NCBI GenBank assembly: GCA_031002005.1
Contig: CM061921.1
Coordinates: 176,646,935 to 176,710,934 of the forward strand
Length of the DNA stretch: 64,000 nucleotides
Direction: 5' to 3'
From: Vandiemenella viatica
Taxonomy: Eukaryota > Arthropoda > Insecta > Orthoptera > Morabidae
The position numbers and the translations under genes were made by a program. Shown one piece after another: positions 31,683-42,445 of this stretch (position 1 is the stretch's first letter; each line of letters opens with the position of its first letter). The notes under the pieces were generated by a model, which saw only the letters and a program-made list of their open reading frames with translations, was not told where the DNA came from and searched no databases.

Positions 31683-32880
31683 AGTAAGTCGGCAACATGG
31701 CTTTAGACAAGGAGATTCATGTGAATCTGTTTTAGGCTATATGCAAGATATTTTTGATGAAATGGACAGGGAAGGTCAAATTTATAGCGTATCACTAGAT
31801 TTTTCAAAGGCTTTTGACATAGTGATCCATAAAATGGTGGTAAACAAGGTTATAACTATAGGAGTAGATATAAACGTGATTTACTGGGTAGAAGACTTCT
31901 TAAAAGGTAGAAAACAAAATCTGGGGTAGGAAATGCAGTATCAAAAGCGGAAGTGATCATGGGAGTCCCACAGGGTAGTGTATTGGGACCATTGATATTC
32001 TAATGAATTATTGTGTCGGTGGTTTACCATCTGAAGTTAGATTGTTTGCAGATGACATAATGTTATGTAATAGGATCAAAATAGTAGAAGACTGTAAACA
32101 GCTGCAGGGTGATCTGGACTGGATATCTAGCTGGGTGAGACAATGTGGGATAAGGATAAATGCAAGGAAGAGCTAAAGGTTTGTGATTATGATTATAAAG
32201 TAGGTAAAGAATTGGTTACTGAAGACTTGAAATGTAAATACCTTGGCATAACATTGGGTAACGTACTTAATTGGGAAGGACAAAATGGACAGGTAAAGGT
32301 TTCAAAATCCTTCACTTGTTGGAAAGAGTGATGAGAGGATTTACCAAGGCAGTAAGGGATTTGGGTTGCAAAACTTTGGTCAGACCATTTGAATATGTGT
32401 GTGTAGTATCGGACCCACAAATGCAGGAGTTAGAGGGGCTATAAAGAAGGACTGTTAGATTAGTCTTCGAAATTTACTGCACAACAAAATCGGTAACTTA
32501 TATGACAGAGGAGCTGGAATGGGATTAATTTGAAGATAGAAGGAGGATGAAGAGAGTTAGGGGAATGTGCATGGTGATGAGGCATTGAAAGTTATTAGTG
32601 GCAGAATTAGGAGAAGTTTGTGGAAGGAGGGAAGAGATGACCATGACCACAAGCTGATACTCAATTTCAGGCATAAGGGTTTGTGGAGATTTTCTTTTGT
32701 AGATAAGAGGTTCGGGGATTGGAATAGATTACCAAGGGAAATGGTGAAAAAGTTGAAAGAATTTGAAGTTTAAATTACTAGAGGGCATAAGTAGGTGGAA
32801 AAAGGAAAGTGGAAAAAATGGGTGTGTAGGGAAATTGTCACTGGATCGTACACTACATTGCAATTAAATAGTTTTTAGAT
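31683..32880 (+). mobile_element. CR1-like LINE, 5'-truncated copy on the + strand
   Basis: + strand: RQHGFRQGDSCESVLGYMQD, YSVSLDFSKAFDIVIH (palm Asp of FSKAFD), VPQGSVLGPLIF, LFADDIMLC at about 32040 (catalytic ADD), LKCKYLGITLGNVLNWEG, EELEWD, FGDWNRLPREMVKKLKEFEV. These match the end region of the minus copy at 28.2-28.7 kb. A nonsense codon inside LIF..NY and several frameshifts inactivate it. It points away from the minus copy, with the junction at about 31.65-31.70 kb. Confidence 0.82.
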
Positions 32881-33124
32881 GACTTGGTCTGTTGTTACTG
32901 CAGTATTTTATAACTTTTTACATTTGCATTCATCAGCCTGTTCCTTCTGTGCTGTTGTGTACATTGTTGTCATCACTATTACTATGGGTTTGTTTTAAAT
33001 ATTCATTTAGGATAAGAAATGAATTTATGTATGAATATTTACTGCAAACATAATTGGAATCTATAAACACTATAAATTTACCAGTAGCTGCATTGGAACA
33101 GTGTACATGTCTTGTCAGTGGGAT

Positions 33125-35469
33125 ATCATCATCATCATCATCATCATCATTTGAGCAGCTTCCAACTGCTCACCAGATCAGATGGGTACAAAAGCCTCTC
33201 CAGTGCTTCCTGTCCAACCACCATCTCTCTTCTTCCACTGTCTCCCAATTTCCTCCTCCTTTCTTCCACATTTTTTTAAACACCTTTCACCCATCTGTCC
33301 ATCAGTCTTCCTCTGGAACTCTTTCAACTCCACGTCCAGCATCTTCCTTGGTACCTTTTCCTCTCCCATTCTCTTTACCTGTCCATACCACTTTAACCTG
33401 GATTTCTCTATTCTTTGTTGTATTGGTTCATTCTTGATCACTTTCCTAATTCTCTTACTCCTCATTCTGTACTGTCTTGTTATTCCAACTCTTCTCCTCT
33501 GAAATTTTATTTCCATAGCTTAAACTCTCCCTTTGTCCCTCCCAGCCACCCAGGTTTCTGATCCATATGTCAAAATGCGTGCAAGGTATGTTTTTAGATT
33601 GCCTCCTTACACTTTTGTGAAACATCCCTACGCCATACCGTACCTCCAGTACTCTTAAAAAAAATCTATCTGCACGTCTTCCTGTTTCATTTATCTCAGT
33701 CCTGTTTCTTCTATTTTCTTGAATCCAACTTCCCAAATGTTTGAAACATTCCACTTTATTTAATTGCTCTCCTCTTTTTTTCTTGTTGTGTTCACCACTT
33801 TCTTGCAGAGAACTTCATGCCATATGATGCAACTACTCTCTCCCACACATCCAGCTGATCCTGCACTTCTCCATTATCTTCTCCCCAAACTAATAGGTCA
33901 TCTGCAAAGAGCATTGCTTTTGTTCTTCCTTCCCCAATGCTCTGCACCACCTTCAATATTTCATCCATATTCACTATAAATAACAGGGGTGATTAGGCAC
34001 TTCCTTGTTTTAGTCATTTTTTTTTCCAAATTGAACCATCCAGTCTTATCCGTTCCCACTTTGACACAGCTCTTACTACCCTCATACATATTCTTCACTC
34101 TTTGCACTATTACCTTCTTCACTGACTTTTCTCTTATTGCTTCCCACACTCTGTTTTGGCTGATGCTGTCATACTCCTTTTCAGTGTCCAGCAAGGCCAT
34201 CACCAGTTAGTTCCGTGCCATACTCATAGTGACACCGCAGATATGAGGTCAAAGGTTGGCCTTGTCTAATATATTGCTCTTCCCTTAGCTGCCTTTCAAC
34301 CTCTCTTCTTATTCTGCTCTCCAAAACTTTCTCATAAATCTTGGCACAGTGGCATATCGGGGTAATACCACGGTAGTTTTGGCAGATAGTCCTGTCCTCT
34401 TTCTGGAATAAGGGTATTATAGCTCCTTTCCTCCAGTCATCTGAAATTCTCCCCTTGTTCCCCACAACCCTGCATGCTCACTTCATCCAATATGGGTACT
34501 TTACCTCCTTTCATTCTCTTTATGGTGGCCTCCAATTCCTTTCATGTAATATCTTTCTTTTCTTCTTGGTACTAGTCCTTTCTTCCTCTCTACCCATTTT
34601 CATTGCTGGGTGCTGTTGAATTGAGTAGATCCTCAAAATACTCCCTCCAGATTTACTTTCTCTCTTCCCTCCCCTCCAACTTTATCCTTTATACTATCTG
34701 CATCAGTTCTATTCTGCCTCCAGTTTTTTTGTCGTCATGGTATGCAGCACCTTCTTACTTTCCCCACTATCCTCTTCTAGCATTTCTGTCAATTTCCTCT
34801 TTTCTTCCTGTACCACTGTCTTTGCTTCTTTCTTTTTTACATCTGTACACTCTTTTGTTTTTTCTCCGTTCTCCTTTGGAAGGCTTTGTTCTTCTGTGGT
34901 ACAATATCTTTCACCCCGTCATTCCACCATGGGGTTTCCTTTCCTCTTCTCCTACCAGCTGTCTTAACACATACTGCTTGAGCTGTTTTTACCAGGGTGA
35001 TTTTAAAACATTCCCACTTCTCCTCCACAGACTGCAAGTTGTCTGCAGGTATTTTGTGTGTAAGCTGCTCTTGGTAATGTCTCATGCACCCTGCGCCCAC
35101 TGATTGTCTGATGTTCTTGCTCCTTTTTTCTCTTTCACACTGGCTATCAGGAGTTGGTGGTCACTATCTAAGGCTTCTGATGGAATGGCCTTTATATCCA
35201 CAATACTTTCTCTTCTTTGCTTTGATAAGTAATCAACAATTGACCAGTCTGCACCGTACCATGTTATCTTATGGCTTTTTCTCTTCTTTAACCAGGAAAT
35301 ACCCACAGTCAAACCATTGCATTTACAGAACTCCAACAACTTTCTTCCTTCTGCTGCCTCATCCTTCTGTTCCTAACATCTCCTCATATCCTTTCCATGC
35401 ACTACCAACATTCACAGTGAGGTCCCCCATTATAATTTTATTGCTGCTGATCATCTTCAAAACTTTCCT
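33125..35469 (-). mobile_element. RTE-like LINE (outer element), main part
   Basis: Minus strand in order: endonuclease IIMGDLTVNVGSAWKGYEEM, LEFCKCNGLTVGISWLKKRK, SEALDSDHQLL; connector WWNDGVKDIV; RT DDWRKGAIIPLFQKEDRTIC with NYRGITPI, ALLDTEKEYDSI, AMLFADDLLVWGED (catalytic ADD at about 33900); C-terminus FKHLGSWIQE and RIEKSRLKWYGQVKRMGEEK. The 3' tail is (ATG)n at about 33127-33151. The upstream part continues at 38739, beyond a nested RTE insertion. Frameshifted and inactive. Confidence 0.82.
33127..33151. repeat. (ATC)n microsatellite, the 3' tail of the outer LINE
   Basis: Eight or so ATC units ((GAT)n on the minus strand) follow directly after the last LINE-derived bases; short repeat tails of this kind are usual for RTE-type LINEs. 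Confidence 0.8.
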
Positions 35470-35479
35470 TCTCCTGCTT
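35470..35479 (+). repeat. Target site duplication, left copy
   Basis: TCTCCTGCTT, repeated exactly at 38729-38738. The two copies bracket the nested RTE element. Confidence 0.9.
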
Positions 35480-38400
35480 TTTTTTTTTTTCCCTGTTGTC
35501 AGTCTTTTGACTGGTTTGATGCAATCCTCCATCCCTTCCTATCCTGTACTAACCTCTTCATTTCTACATACTCCTTACAGCCCACGTCCTCAATTATCTG
35601 CTTCATATATTCTAATCTCTGTCTTCCTCTACAGTTCTTACCTTCGACTGTTCCCTCCACTAAAAAATTAACCAATCCAGCATGTCTCAAAATATGACCT
35701 ACCAGCCTGTCTCTTCTTTCTGTAAGCTTCTTCCACAAACTTTTCTCATCCATCATTTCCAAAACTCTTTCATTTCTTACTTTGTCCACTTAATTTTCAG
35801 CATTCTTCTGTAGCACCACATTTCAAATGCTTCAATTTTTTTATTTCCGGTTTTCCTAAAGTCCAGTTTCGCTACCATAAAGTGCTATGCTCCACACATA
35901 GAGTTTCAAACAGTTCTTTCTAATTCCTAGATCAATATTTGAAACTAAAAGGTTTCTCTTTTTCATGAAGGCTCTTTTTGCTAGTGCTATTCTGCTTTTA
36001 ACATCATTCCTGCTTCGGCCATTGGTTGTAATTTTGCTTCCCAAGTAACAGAATTCACTTACTTCTCCTATTGCTTCCGATCCTATTTTTATGTATAATC
36101 TACTAGTATTGGTATCATTTCTGCTACATTGTCTTTCTTTGATTTATATTCAGTCCAAAATCTTCCTTCAGTATTTTGTTCATGCCATTCAGTAACTTCT
36201 CAATATCCTCAGCCCTCTCTGCTAACAAGACAATGTCATCAGCAAATTGTAGCATACTGATTTTTTACTCCCTGAAAACTTATGCCACATAGAAATTTTT
36301 CTTTGACTGTCTTCATTGCTTCTTCTACTTACAAGTTGAATATTAACGGGGATAGACTACAACCTTGTCTCACACCCTTTTTAACTGATGCATGTCTCTC
36401 GTGTTTCTCTACTTTTATTGTAGCCACCTGATTCTTATATAGTTTATAGAGTTTCTATCTGAATACTTTAGACCTGACTTCTTTAAAATTTTGAACATCT
36501 TGTTCCACCTAACATTATCAAAAGCTTTTTCTAAATCAACATATGCCATAAAAGTATCTTTGTTTTTCTTGATCCGCCCTTCAAGTATTAATCTTAAAGA
36601 CAGATTTGCTTCCCTTGTACCGCGATTTTTCCTAAACCCAAACTGATCTTCACCTACTATCTCTTCTACTACCCTTTCCATCCTTCTGTATATTATTCTA
36701 GTCAGTAATTTTGAAGCATGTGTTGCTAGACTAATGGTGCGATAATTCTCACATTTGTCAGCTTGTGCTTTCTTTGGAAGTGTGAAGATGATATTTTTAT
36801 TAAAATCAGTTGGAATATCTCCGGTTTCATAACTTTTTGATATCAACTTGAATAATCTTTCGATTCCTTCCTCTCCTAGGGATTTAAGAAGTTCTGCAGG
36901 GATCTCATTTGCTTTCAAGTCATTCAGAGCTTTATTAAATTCTGTCCTCAAAACAGGATCTCCTAAGTCATCACTGTTGACATCGCCTTCCTTTTCTATT
37001 ACGCTATTGTTAAAGTCGTCCCCATCATACAGTTTCTCAATATATTCCTTCCGTCGGTTAGCTCTTATCATCTGAGCATAAAACAGGTTTCCCATCGGAA
37101 GCTTTAATGTTCTTGCCTCTTTTCTTCATTTCTCCAAAATTCTGTTTGATCTTTCTATATGCAACATCTACTTTACCTACGACCGTTTCCTTTTCTACTT
37201 CTTCACACTTTTCTTGTAGCCATTTTTCTTTTGATATTTTGCATTTCCTATTTATTTGATTTCTAAATTGCCTGTACTGCTCTCTTCCTGCTTCATCCTG
37301 AGCATTTTTGTACCTTCTCCTCTGATCCATCAGCTCCAAAATTTCTTCTGTGATCCAAGGTTTTCTGGCAGCTTGTTCCCTAAAGCCTCATGTTTCTTTA
37401 CCAGCTTTCATTATTTCGGTCTTTAATGCATTCCATTTGTCCTTGGTTGAGCTCCTTTCAGATTTACTTCTTAGACCTAAGTCTACCATTTCTGCAAAAA
37501 ATTTTCTCGTGGCAGATTGTTTCAGTTTAATCACTTCCAGTTTGTTCTGCTTATACTGTTTCCTTATTCGCTTAAAATTCAGCCTGCACTTATTAAATTA
37601 TGGTCAGAGTCTATGTCTGCTCCTGGGTACGATTTACAGTCAGAATTTGATTCCTGAATCTCTGTTTGACCATGATATAATCTAGCTGATATCTGCCTGT
37701 ATCCCCAGGACGTTTCCAGGTGTATATTCTTCTTGCATGGTTCTTAAACAGTGTGTTTGCCAATACTAGCTTATATCTTTCACAAAATTCTAGCAACCTA
37801 CTTCCTCGCTCATTTCTTTCTCCTAGACCAAAGCTTCCTACAGTATTCCCCTCTTTTCCTTCTCCCACTATTGCATTCCAATCACCCATGATTATTAGAT
37901 TTTCCTCCCCCTTCACATATTGGATTAATTCTTCAATTTCAGCGTATATTATTTCTATTTCTTCATCATCTTACTGTGACGTTGGCATATACACTTGTAC
38001 TAATGTGGTTGAAACGGGCTTAGTTTCTAACCTCATCAAAATAATCCTGTCACTAAACTGTTCATAATAACTCACCCATTTCCCTACTTTCTTGTTCATT
38101 ATAAATCCTACACCAGTGACTCCATTGACAGCTTGTGTGCTAATTATCCTTTGTTTCCCAGACCAGAAATCCTGTGCATCCTTCCATTTAATCTCACTAA
38201 CCCCAACAACATCTAACCTAAGTTGTTCCATCTCCCTTTTTAAGTTTTCTAACCTACCTGCCCTATTCAGACTTCTAACATTCCATGATCCAACTCTTAA
38301 AATGTTTCTATCCATTCTGATGACTCCTCCCCGAGTAGTCCCCACCCGGAGATCCAATTGGGGGACTATTTTACCCAGGAAGAGGCCATCATGATATATG

Positions 38401-38728
38401 TAATTTGAGAGGATTACATGTCCTCAGGATACCCTTTGGGTCTTTAATGCAGTGGTTTCCCATTTCCTTCTGCATCCCCATGCCGTTGATCATTTCTGAT
38501 TCATCCGCCTTTAGGGGCCGTTTCCAACCCCAAGGGCAAGAGGGTTCCCTGAACTGCTCCCCGCTCTTCCACCCTCCTTTCGGAGGCCGTTGGCAAGCAG
38601 TGGGTGATTCCTTATACGGGGAATCTTTCAGTCGCCAGAGCCTCGTCCGTGCAAACAGGGTGCACCACGTGAAGGAGAGGTTGACATTTGGTTGGAAAAG
38701 GCTATTATAGCCTCTCCCAAACCCTTAC
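35480..38728 (-). mobile_element. RTE (BovB-like) LINE, nearly full length, nested
   Basis: About 3.25 kb, minus strand, with a poly(A) tail (T13 at 35480-35492) and exact 10-bp target duplications. A GC-rich 5' leader (about 38360-38728) is followed by endonuclease LRVGSWNVRSLNRAGRLENL, VVGVSEIKWKD, IIMGDWNAIVGEG, FGLGERNERGSRLLEFC and RIYTWKRPGD (38357-37611). The RT (37095-36415) has NYRTISLATHASKLLTRIIY, QFGFRKNRGTREAN and AYVDLEKAFDNV. The C-terminus is RLVGHILRHAGL to RIASNQSKD (35789-35499), and the stop lies just before the tail. A stop after MPTSQ, a frameshift after the endonuclease and a scrambled FADD region inactivate it. Architecture and motifs match BovB. Confidence 0.92.
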
Positions 38729-38738
38729 TCTCCTGCTT
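38729..38738 (+). repeat. Target site duplication, right copy
   Basis: TCTCCTGCTT, identical to 35470-35479. Confidence 0.9.
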
Positions 38739-38990
38739 AGTGAAGCCAACTTAAGGGGTATAAATTGGATTAACTCCATGTGCTTGTCTCTACCTTTCAC
38801 TTTAACCTTTATCATCCTGTCATTTATTCTCACAACTCCTTCCTTTAAACTTTCCTTTATCACAAGTGCCACTCCATTTCTTTCTCCCTCACTGTTTCCA
38901 ATCCAGTACAGTTTGTATCCCGTGATTGCTTTCAAATATAAAGAAACAAGCCTCATTGGGGACTTACAAATTCTTAGCAAGGTTTTTTGC
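38739..38990 (-). mobile_element. RTE-like LINE (outer element), displaced endonuclease N-part
   Basis: Minus: YWIGNSEGERNGVALVIKES, LKEGVVRINDRMIKVKVKG, MELIQFIPLKLASLSRR. This is endonuclease sequence (GxxNGVxxxxxxxL...VNDRII). Skipping the nested element and one target copy, it continues in frame into KMISSNKIIMGDLTVNVGSA at 35469, proving a single original LINE. Its own 5' end is truncated near 38.99 kb. Confidence 0.8.
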
Positions 38991-39202
38991 CTTGTTTGTA
39001 TTGTGTATGATGTGAGGGAAACCTTGTTTGATGAAAAGGAATCATTAATGTTAAATCAGATTTACATTGTGTTTGATTTGCTTTCCACATCATATTTATC
39101 ACTTCAGAACAATCGTTTCTTCATTTCCACTCATGTGTTTGAACCCGGAGTTAAGATAATTGTTTCTATCAGTGTAAAAAAATAAAAACTTTGGTGAAAG
39201 GT

Positions 39203-39266
39203 AAGCAAATAATTGTTTTGCAACACAGTTACTTTTGTAACTGTGTTGCAGAACAATTATTTGCTT
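39203..39266. repeat. Near-perfect palindrome, 30-bp arms with a 4-bp loop
   Basis: Left 39203-39232 and right 39237-39266 are inverted, 29 of 30 matching; the loop is TTTT. The arm (GCAAATAATT..TTGC(A)ACACAGTTACTTT) closely resembles the outer 30 bp of the 5.1 kb foldback arms (GCAAATAATTTTCTGCTACA, CAGTTACTTT). It is likely a collapsed member of the same family. Confidence 0.88.
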
Positions 39267-39515
39267 TTTCATTTGAAAGCAGTTACAGACTTTCAAAAAA
39301 TCCATTTATTATGGATAAAGTAAAGATAAAAAAACTTTTATGTTTTGTAAGCTTACATCAAACATAAGGGATTTTTTCAGCTACAATGGAGTAGAAAAAA
39401 ATATCACGAGGTGATATAATTTAAAAAAAAAAACTCTCTAACATGAGATGAGGATCATCTCATAAATGAATTGCCAGACATTGATGCAAATGAGTTTAAA
39501 GAGAAGTTGTGCTCT

Positions 39516-39516
<1 letters not shown>

Positions 39517-39574
<58 letters not shown>
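39517..39574. repeat. Homopolymer run of 58 T
   Basis: Uninterrupted T58 followed by AAATATATATATTC. TGCTCTG occurs on both sides (39510-39516 and again about 15 bp after the T run). It could be the poly(A) tail of a minus-strand retrocopy or replication slippage. The length may include assembly error. Confidence 0.85.
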
Positions 39575-39578
<4 letters not shown>

Positions 39579-39599
39579 ATATATATTCTGCTCTGAGCT

Positions 39600-39978
39600 C
39601 TATGCACTTCCTCCGATAATGTTTATACCATCTGCATAAAAAGATTTCTCAGGGGTGTCGAATATTGTGATAACAACACACATGACGTTTTCCATTGACG
39701 TAAAATTGATGCCAGACACACACTCTTTAAGATTTGTGAAGTGGTTCAGACTGAAGTGAACAGTTAGTGCAAGTCGGGGGTTTGCAGTATCCACACAAAG
39801 AATTGCAGCCATCGAAATAAGACACTAGTGACAGGGAGCACTTTTCACATGAAAATTTCGACTGGCCTTCTATGGAAGGGCAGAAGTGGCATACTTCCAC
39901 TGCATTGTATGTTGCTTGAATTCTAAAATAATGCCATTGGCCAGGTGTTGTCCAAAATCTCAGATGGATCAACAACAT
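39600..39978 (-). other. Cys-rich coding remnant, unidentified
   Basis: A minus frame reads WTTPGQWHYFRIQATY, then VCHFCPSIEGQSKFSCEKCS, then DGCNSLCGYCKPPTCTNCS. Paired Cys (CxxC ... CxxC) suggests a small zinc-binding region, and the start has the spacing of the C-terminal Cys domain of piggyBac-type transposases. No DDE region is next to it. It lies just before the T58 run, which would be its 3' side. Function unknown. Confidence 0.3.
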
Positions 39979-40447
39979 CTGCTTAATTGGTTTCTAAGAG
40001 GGTTTGCCTCCTCACTGCGTTTTGATCTGTTGTTAGAAGTTTCGTCATCGAATGGGTGAAAACCTTTCTCATGTCCAAGCATTCTGTCAGAATGTTATCT
40101 GCTGTTGTTCTTGGAGCACCTTATATCTCGTCAGTCTGCTGAACTGTAAACTTTTGGCTATAATTACAAGTGTGTGTATTATTTCCACATTTTCCTCATT
40201 GATTTTCTCCATTGACCTTGTGTTGGAATCATTAGTGTTGGTCCTCCCTCATTCAAATTCAAGTTTACACTTTTTAATTCTGTTGTAGGCAGGCTAACTT
40301 TCTCCTGATTCCATTATTTCCTCATAAATGCCCATGGCGACATCTCTACCATACACAAAAAGATTTAATTCCTGCACAAATTTATTTTGTCTCCATTTCA
40401 TATTAAACATATACCTCATATGTTTTCAGCAGCAGTAAAAAAATAAA

Positions 40448-40652
40448 GGTTAGGTAACACTCTGGCCAGGCATTTAGGTGGACATGTGGGTTCAAGTCAC
40501 TGTCTGGCAATCCAGATTTCGGTTTTCGATGGTTTCCCAAAATCATTCAAAGTGAATGCTGGAATGATTCCTTCAAAAGGTCATGGCTGAATTCCTTGCC
40601 CCCATCCTTTCCTGCTTATAATGACCTTGATGTCAAGAAGCTGCAAGTAAAA
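40448..40652 (+). mobile_element. SINE copy, moderately diverged
   Basis: GGTTAGGTAACACTCTGGCC head part, GGTTCAAGTC (decayed B box), GGTTTTCGATGGTTTCCC, TTCCTTCAAAAGGTCATGGC, AATGACCTTGATGTCAAGAA, short A-rich end. Same strand as most others. Confidence 0.75.
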
Positions 40653-40744
40653 AGAATAAAAATAATCTGTAATTATTGCTAGGTTGTGCAATTTTGTTTT
40701 TCTGCTCTGACCCCAAATTTATTGGATGACCCTTGTAATAATTG

Positions 40745-41220
40745 TGTTTCTTCCTAATACATGATGGTATCATGGAAATTTTTTTATCTATCCGTTGTAT
40801 TCTTAGAAATCAATGCCAGCACCACACATAAAATACTGAGTTTCATAACGTTCTGCTTTTCACAGGGTCCATGTTTCTGACCCATAGCTTACAACAACCT
40901 ACACAAAGCTTTCCACACTGTGTTTTCATACTTCCATGTTGATGTTCTTAGATGTTAGTAGATACTTCATTTTTGAGAAAGCTTTTTTACATGTGAAATT
41001 TGGGTTATTTATTTCTTTTGTACATTTTCCATCAGCTGTGATTACAATTCCGAGATATTTGAATTCCTTTACTTCGACCAGTTTTTCTCCATCCATCAAC
41101 ACAGTGGCAATATGGTCACCAGCTTTAATGCATAGTATTACTTTGTCTTTTTGTTTATCCTCTTTTAGTAATTGGTTCGTGAGATTTCGTGCCTTTTCCA
41201 TATCCCTTTCATTCTCAGTA
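40745..41220 (-). mobile_element. LINE (RTE/CFDP2-like) C-terminal part, 3' of the pogo-like insertion
   Basis: Minus: ENERDMEKARNLTNQ, DGEKLVEVKEFKYLGIVITA, FTCKKAFSKMKYLL, then VSYGSETWTL and KAERYE in shifted frames. The KYLG and YGSETW motifs are the usual RT thumb/C-terminal landmarks of RTE-type LINEs. The preceding FADD motif sits at 42452-42463, on the far side of an inserted DNA transposon. Confidence 0.72.
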
Positions 41221-42445
41221 CAGTAAAAGCTCCTTATTCGTGGGGTATACGTTCCGTAAAAGTGCTGCAAATATGGAATGGTAATTTGTATGGGATTATA
41301 GGGGATAAGTTCGAAGGTTCCGAAAAAAAAAACAATTAAAATCAATTTATTAAGAGATTTTAAGCAACATGTATTAGTTATTGTCAAGCTTATGCAATGT
41401 TTTAAAGAATTTCGTAATTTTTTCTTGTTTTGCCACTTTTAAACGGTCTTTCAATTCGGATTAATATTCAGCTGTGGCATTAATAATTTGTCTTTTAAGA
41501 ACAAGACTTCTTTCCATAGACGGATCAATTTTCATGAAGAAATCACAAAGGTCATTTGCCATCCATAGACCTTCACACTGGTTTTTTTATTTTTATCTTT
41601 TTTTATTTTATTTTTTAAAATTAAATGTCACCATTTCAGTGCTCGTTGAAGCCTCTTATTCAATGGGTTATGGATTTAATATATCCTCCAAATCGATTTC
41701 AGTTAAATCTTCATCTCGCAATTAAAACAACTCTTGAATGTTACTTGATTCTAATTTTATCTGTTCAAATATATTTTTTAAATTTTTTTGGGGCTTTACG
41801 CCTCGTCGAAGTCATTAGAAGCGGGATGGGACTGGGGTCAAGGAACGGGAAGGAATTCGGCCATGGCCTAATGAAGCAAGCATCCCGGCATTCACCTGGA
41901 GTGATTTGGGTTCAAAACCATGTCGTCCTATGCCATTCGCAACTTGAGCAATGTTTGCAGTTAAAGTTTGAATTTGCACTGATTCTCCATTATTTCCAAC
42001 AATGAGATGAGGCCACATTTTTTCGAGCATGATTTCAATGTGTATGGCTTCAGTTCTCGTAACGATTCTTGTTCTGTAACAATGCACTATGCTGTGTCTA
42101 AAGTTTTCCAGCATTGCATACATAACATTCATAAATACCATAAATTGCGAACAAAGCAGAGGGGACAAGTGTTATTTACTCAGAATTATTGCAACGAATT
42201 ACTGATAGATTCAATGGCAATAAGACTTGTTTTTTTTTCTTTCTTTTAATTGTTTCGGTTAGATAGTGACTCTCGGCATGTGCCAGCAATACTCAAACGA
42301 TGCCGACACGTTAGTAAAGGATACCAAATCCACTGAATGTACCGAATGGATCGCGAATAATAAAAATTTCAAGAGGCGAATACAGAAAGTTGTCACAATT
42401 ATTCTATCCGCGAATACTGAAACCGCGAATAAAGAGCTTTGACTG
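41221..42445. mobile_element. pogo/Tigger-like non-autonomous element, about 1.2 kb
   Basis: Left end CAGTAAAAGCTCCTTATTCG; right end read inward CAGTCAAAGCTCTTTATTCG (18 of 20 match). TA on both sides (41219-41220, 42446-42447). CAGT ends and TA target are typical of pogo-type elements. The interior (a minus SINE and AT-rich sequence with short ORFs) has no recognisable transposase. Confidence 0.82.
41785..41917 (-). mobile_element. SINE fragment inside the pogo-like element
   Basis: The minus strand reads ATCACTCCAGGTGAATGCCG, GGATGCTTGC, AGGCCATGGCCGAATTCC, AATGACTTCGACGAGGCGTA, AAGCCCC and A-rich. It is the only clear minus-strand member of the family here besides the SINE-like block at 4.5 kb. 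Tail A form. Confidence 0.82.

Noticed and set aside
31174..31710. 178-codon minus ORF as a host esterase-like gene
   Set aside because: HGLHLNRMGK and the position directly upstream of a CR1-like endonuclease show it is LINE ORF1; its start lies in unrelated sequence beyond the LINE junction.
33120..33155. (ATC)n block as an independent regulatory repeat
   Set aside because: It directly continues the 3' end of the outer LINE, so it is better explained as that element's tail.
34603..35671. Long + strand ORFs (166 and 195 codons at 34603-35103 and 35084-35671)
   Set aside because: They lie exactly opposite the minus-strand endonuclease/connector coding of the RTE-like LINE. Their Ser/Leu/Phe-rich composition is that of an antisense shadow.
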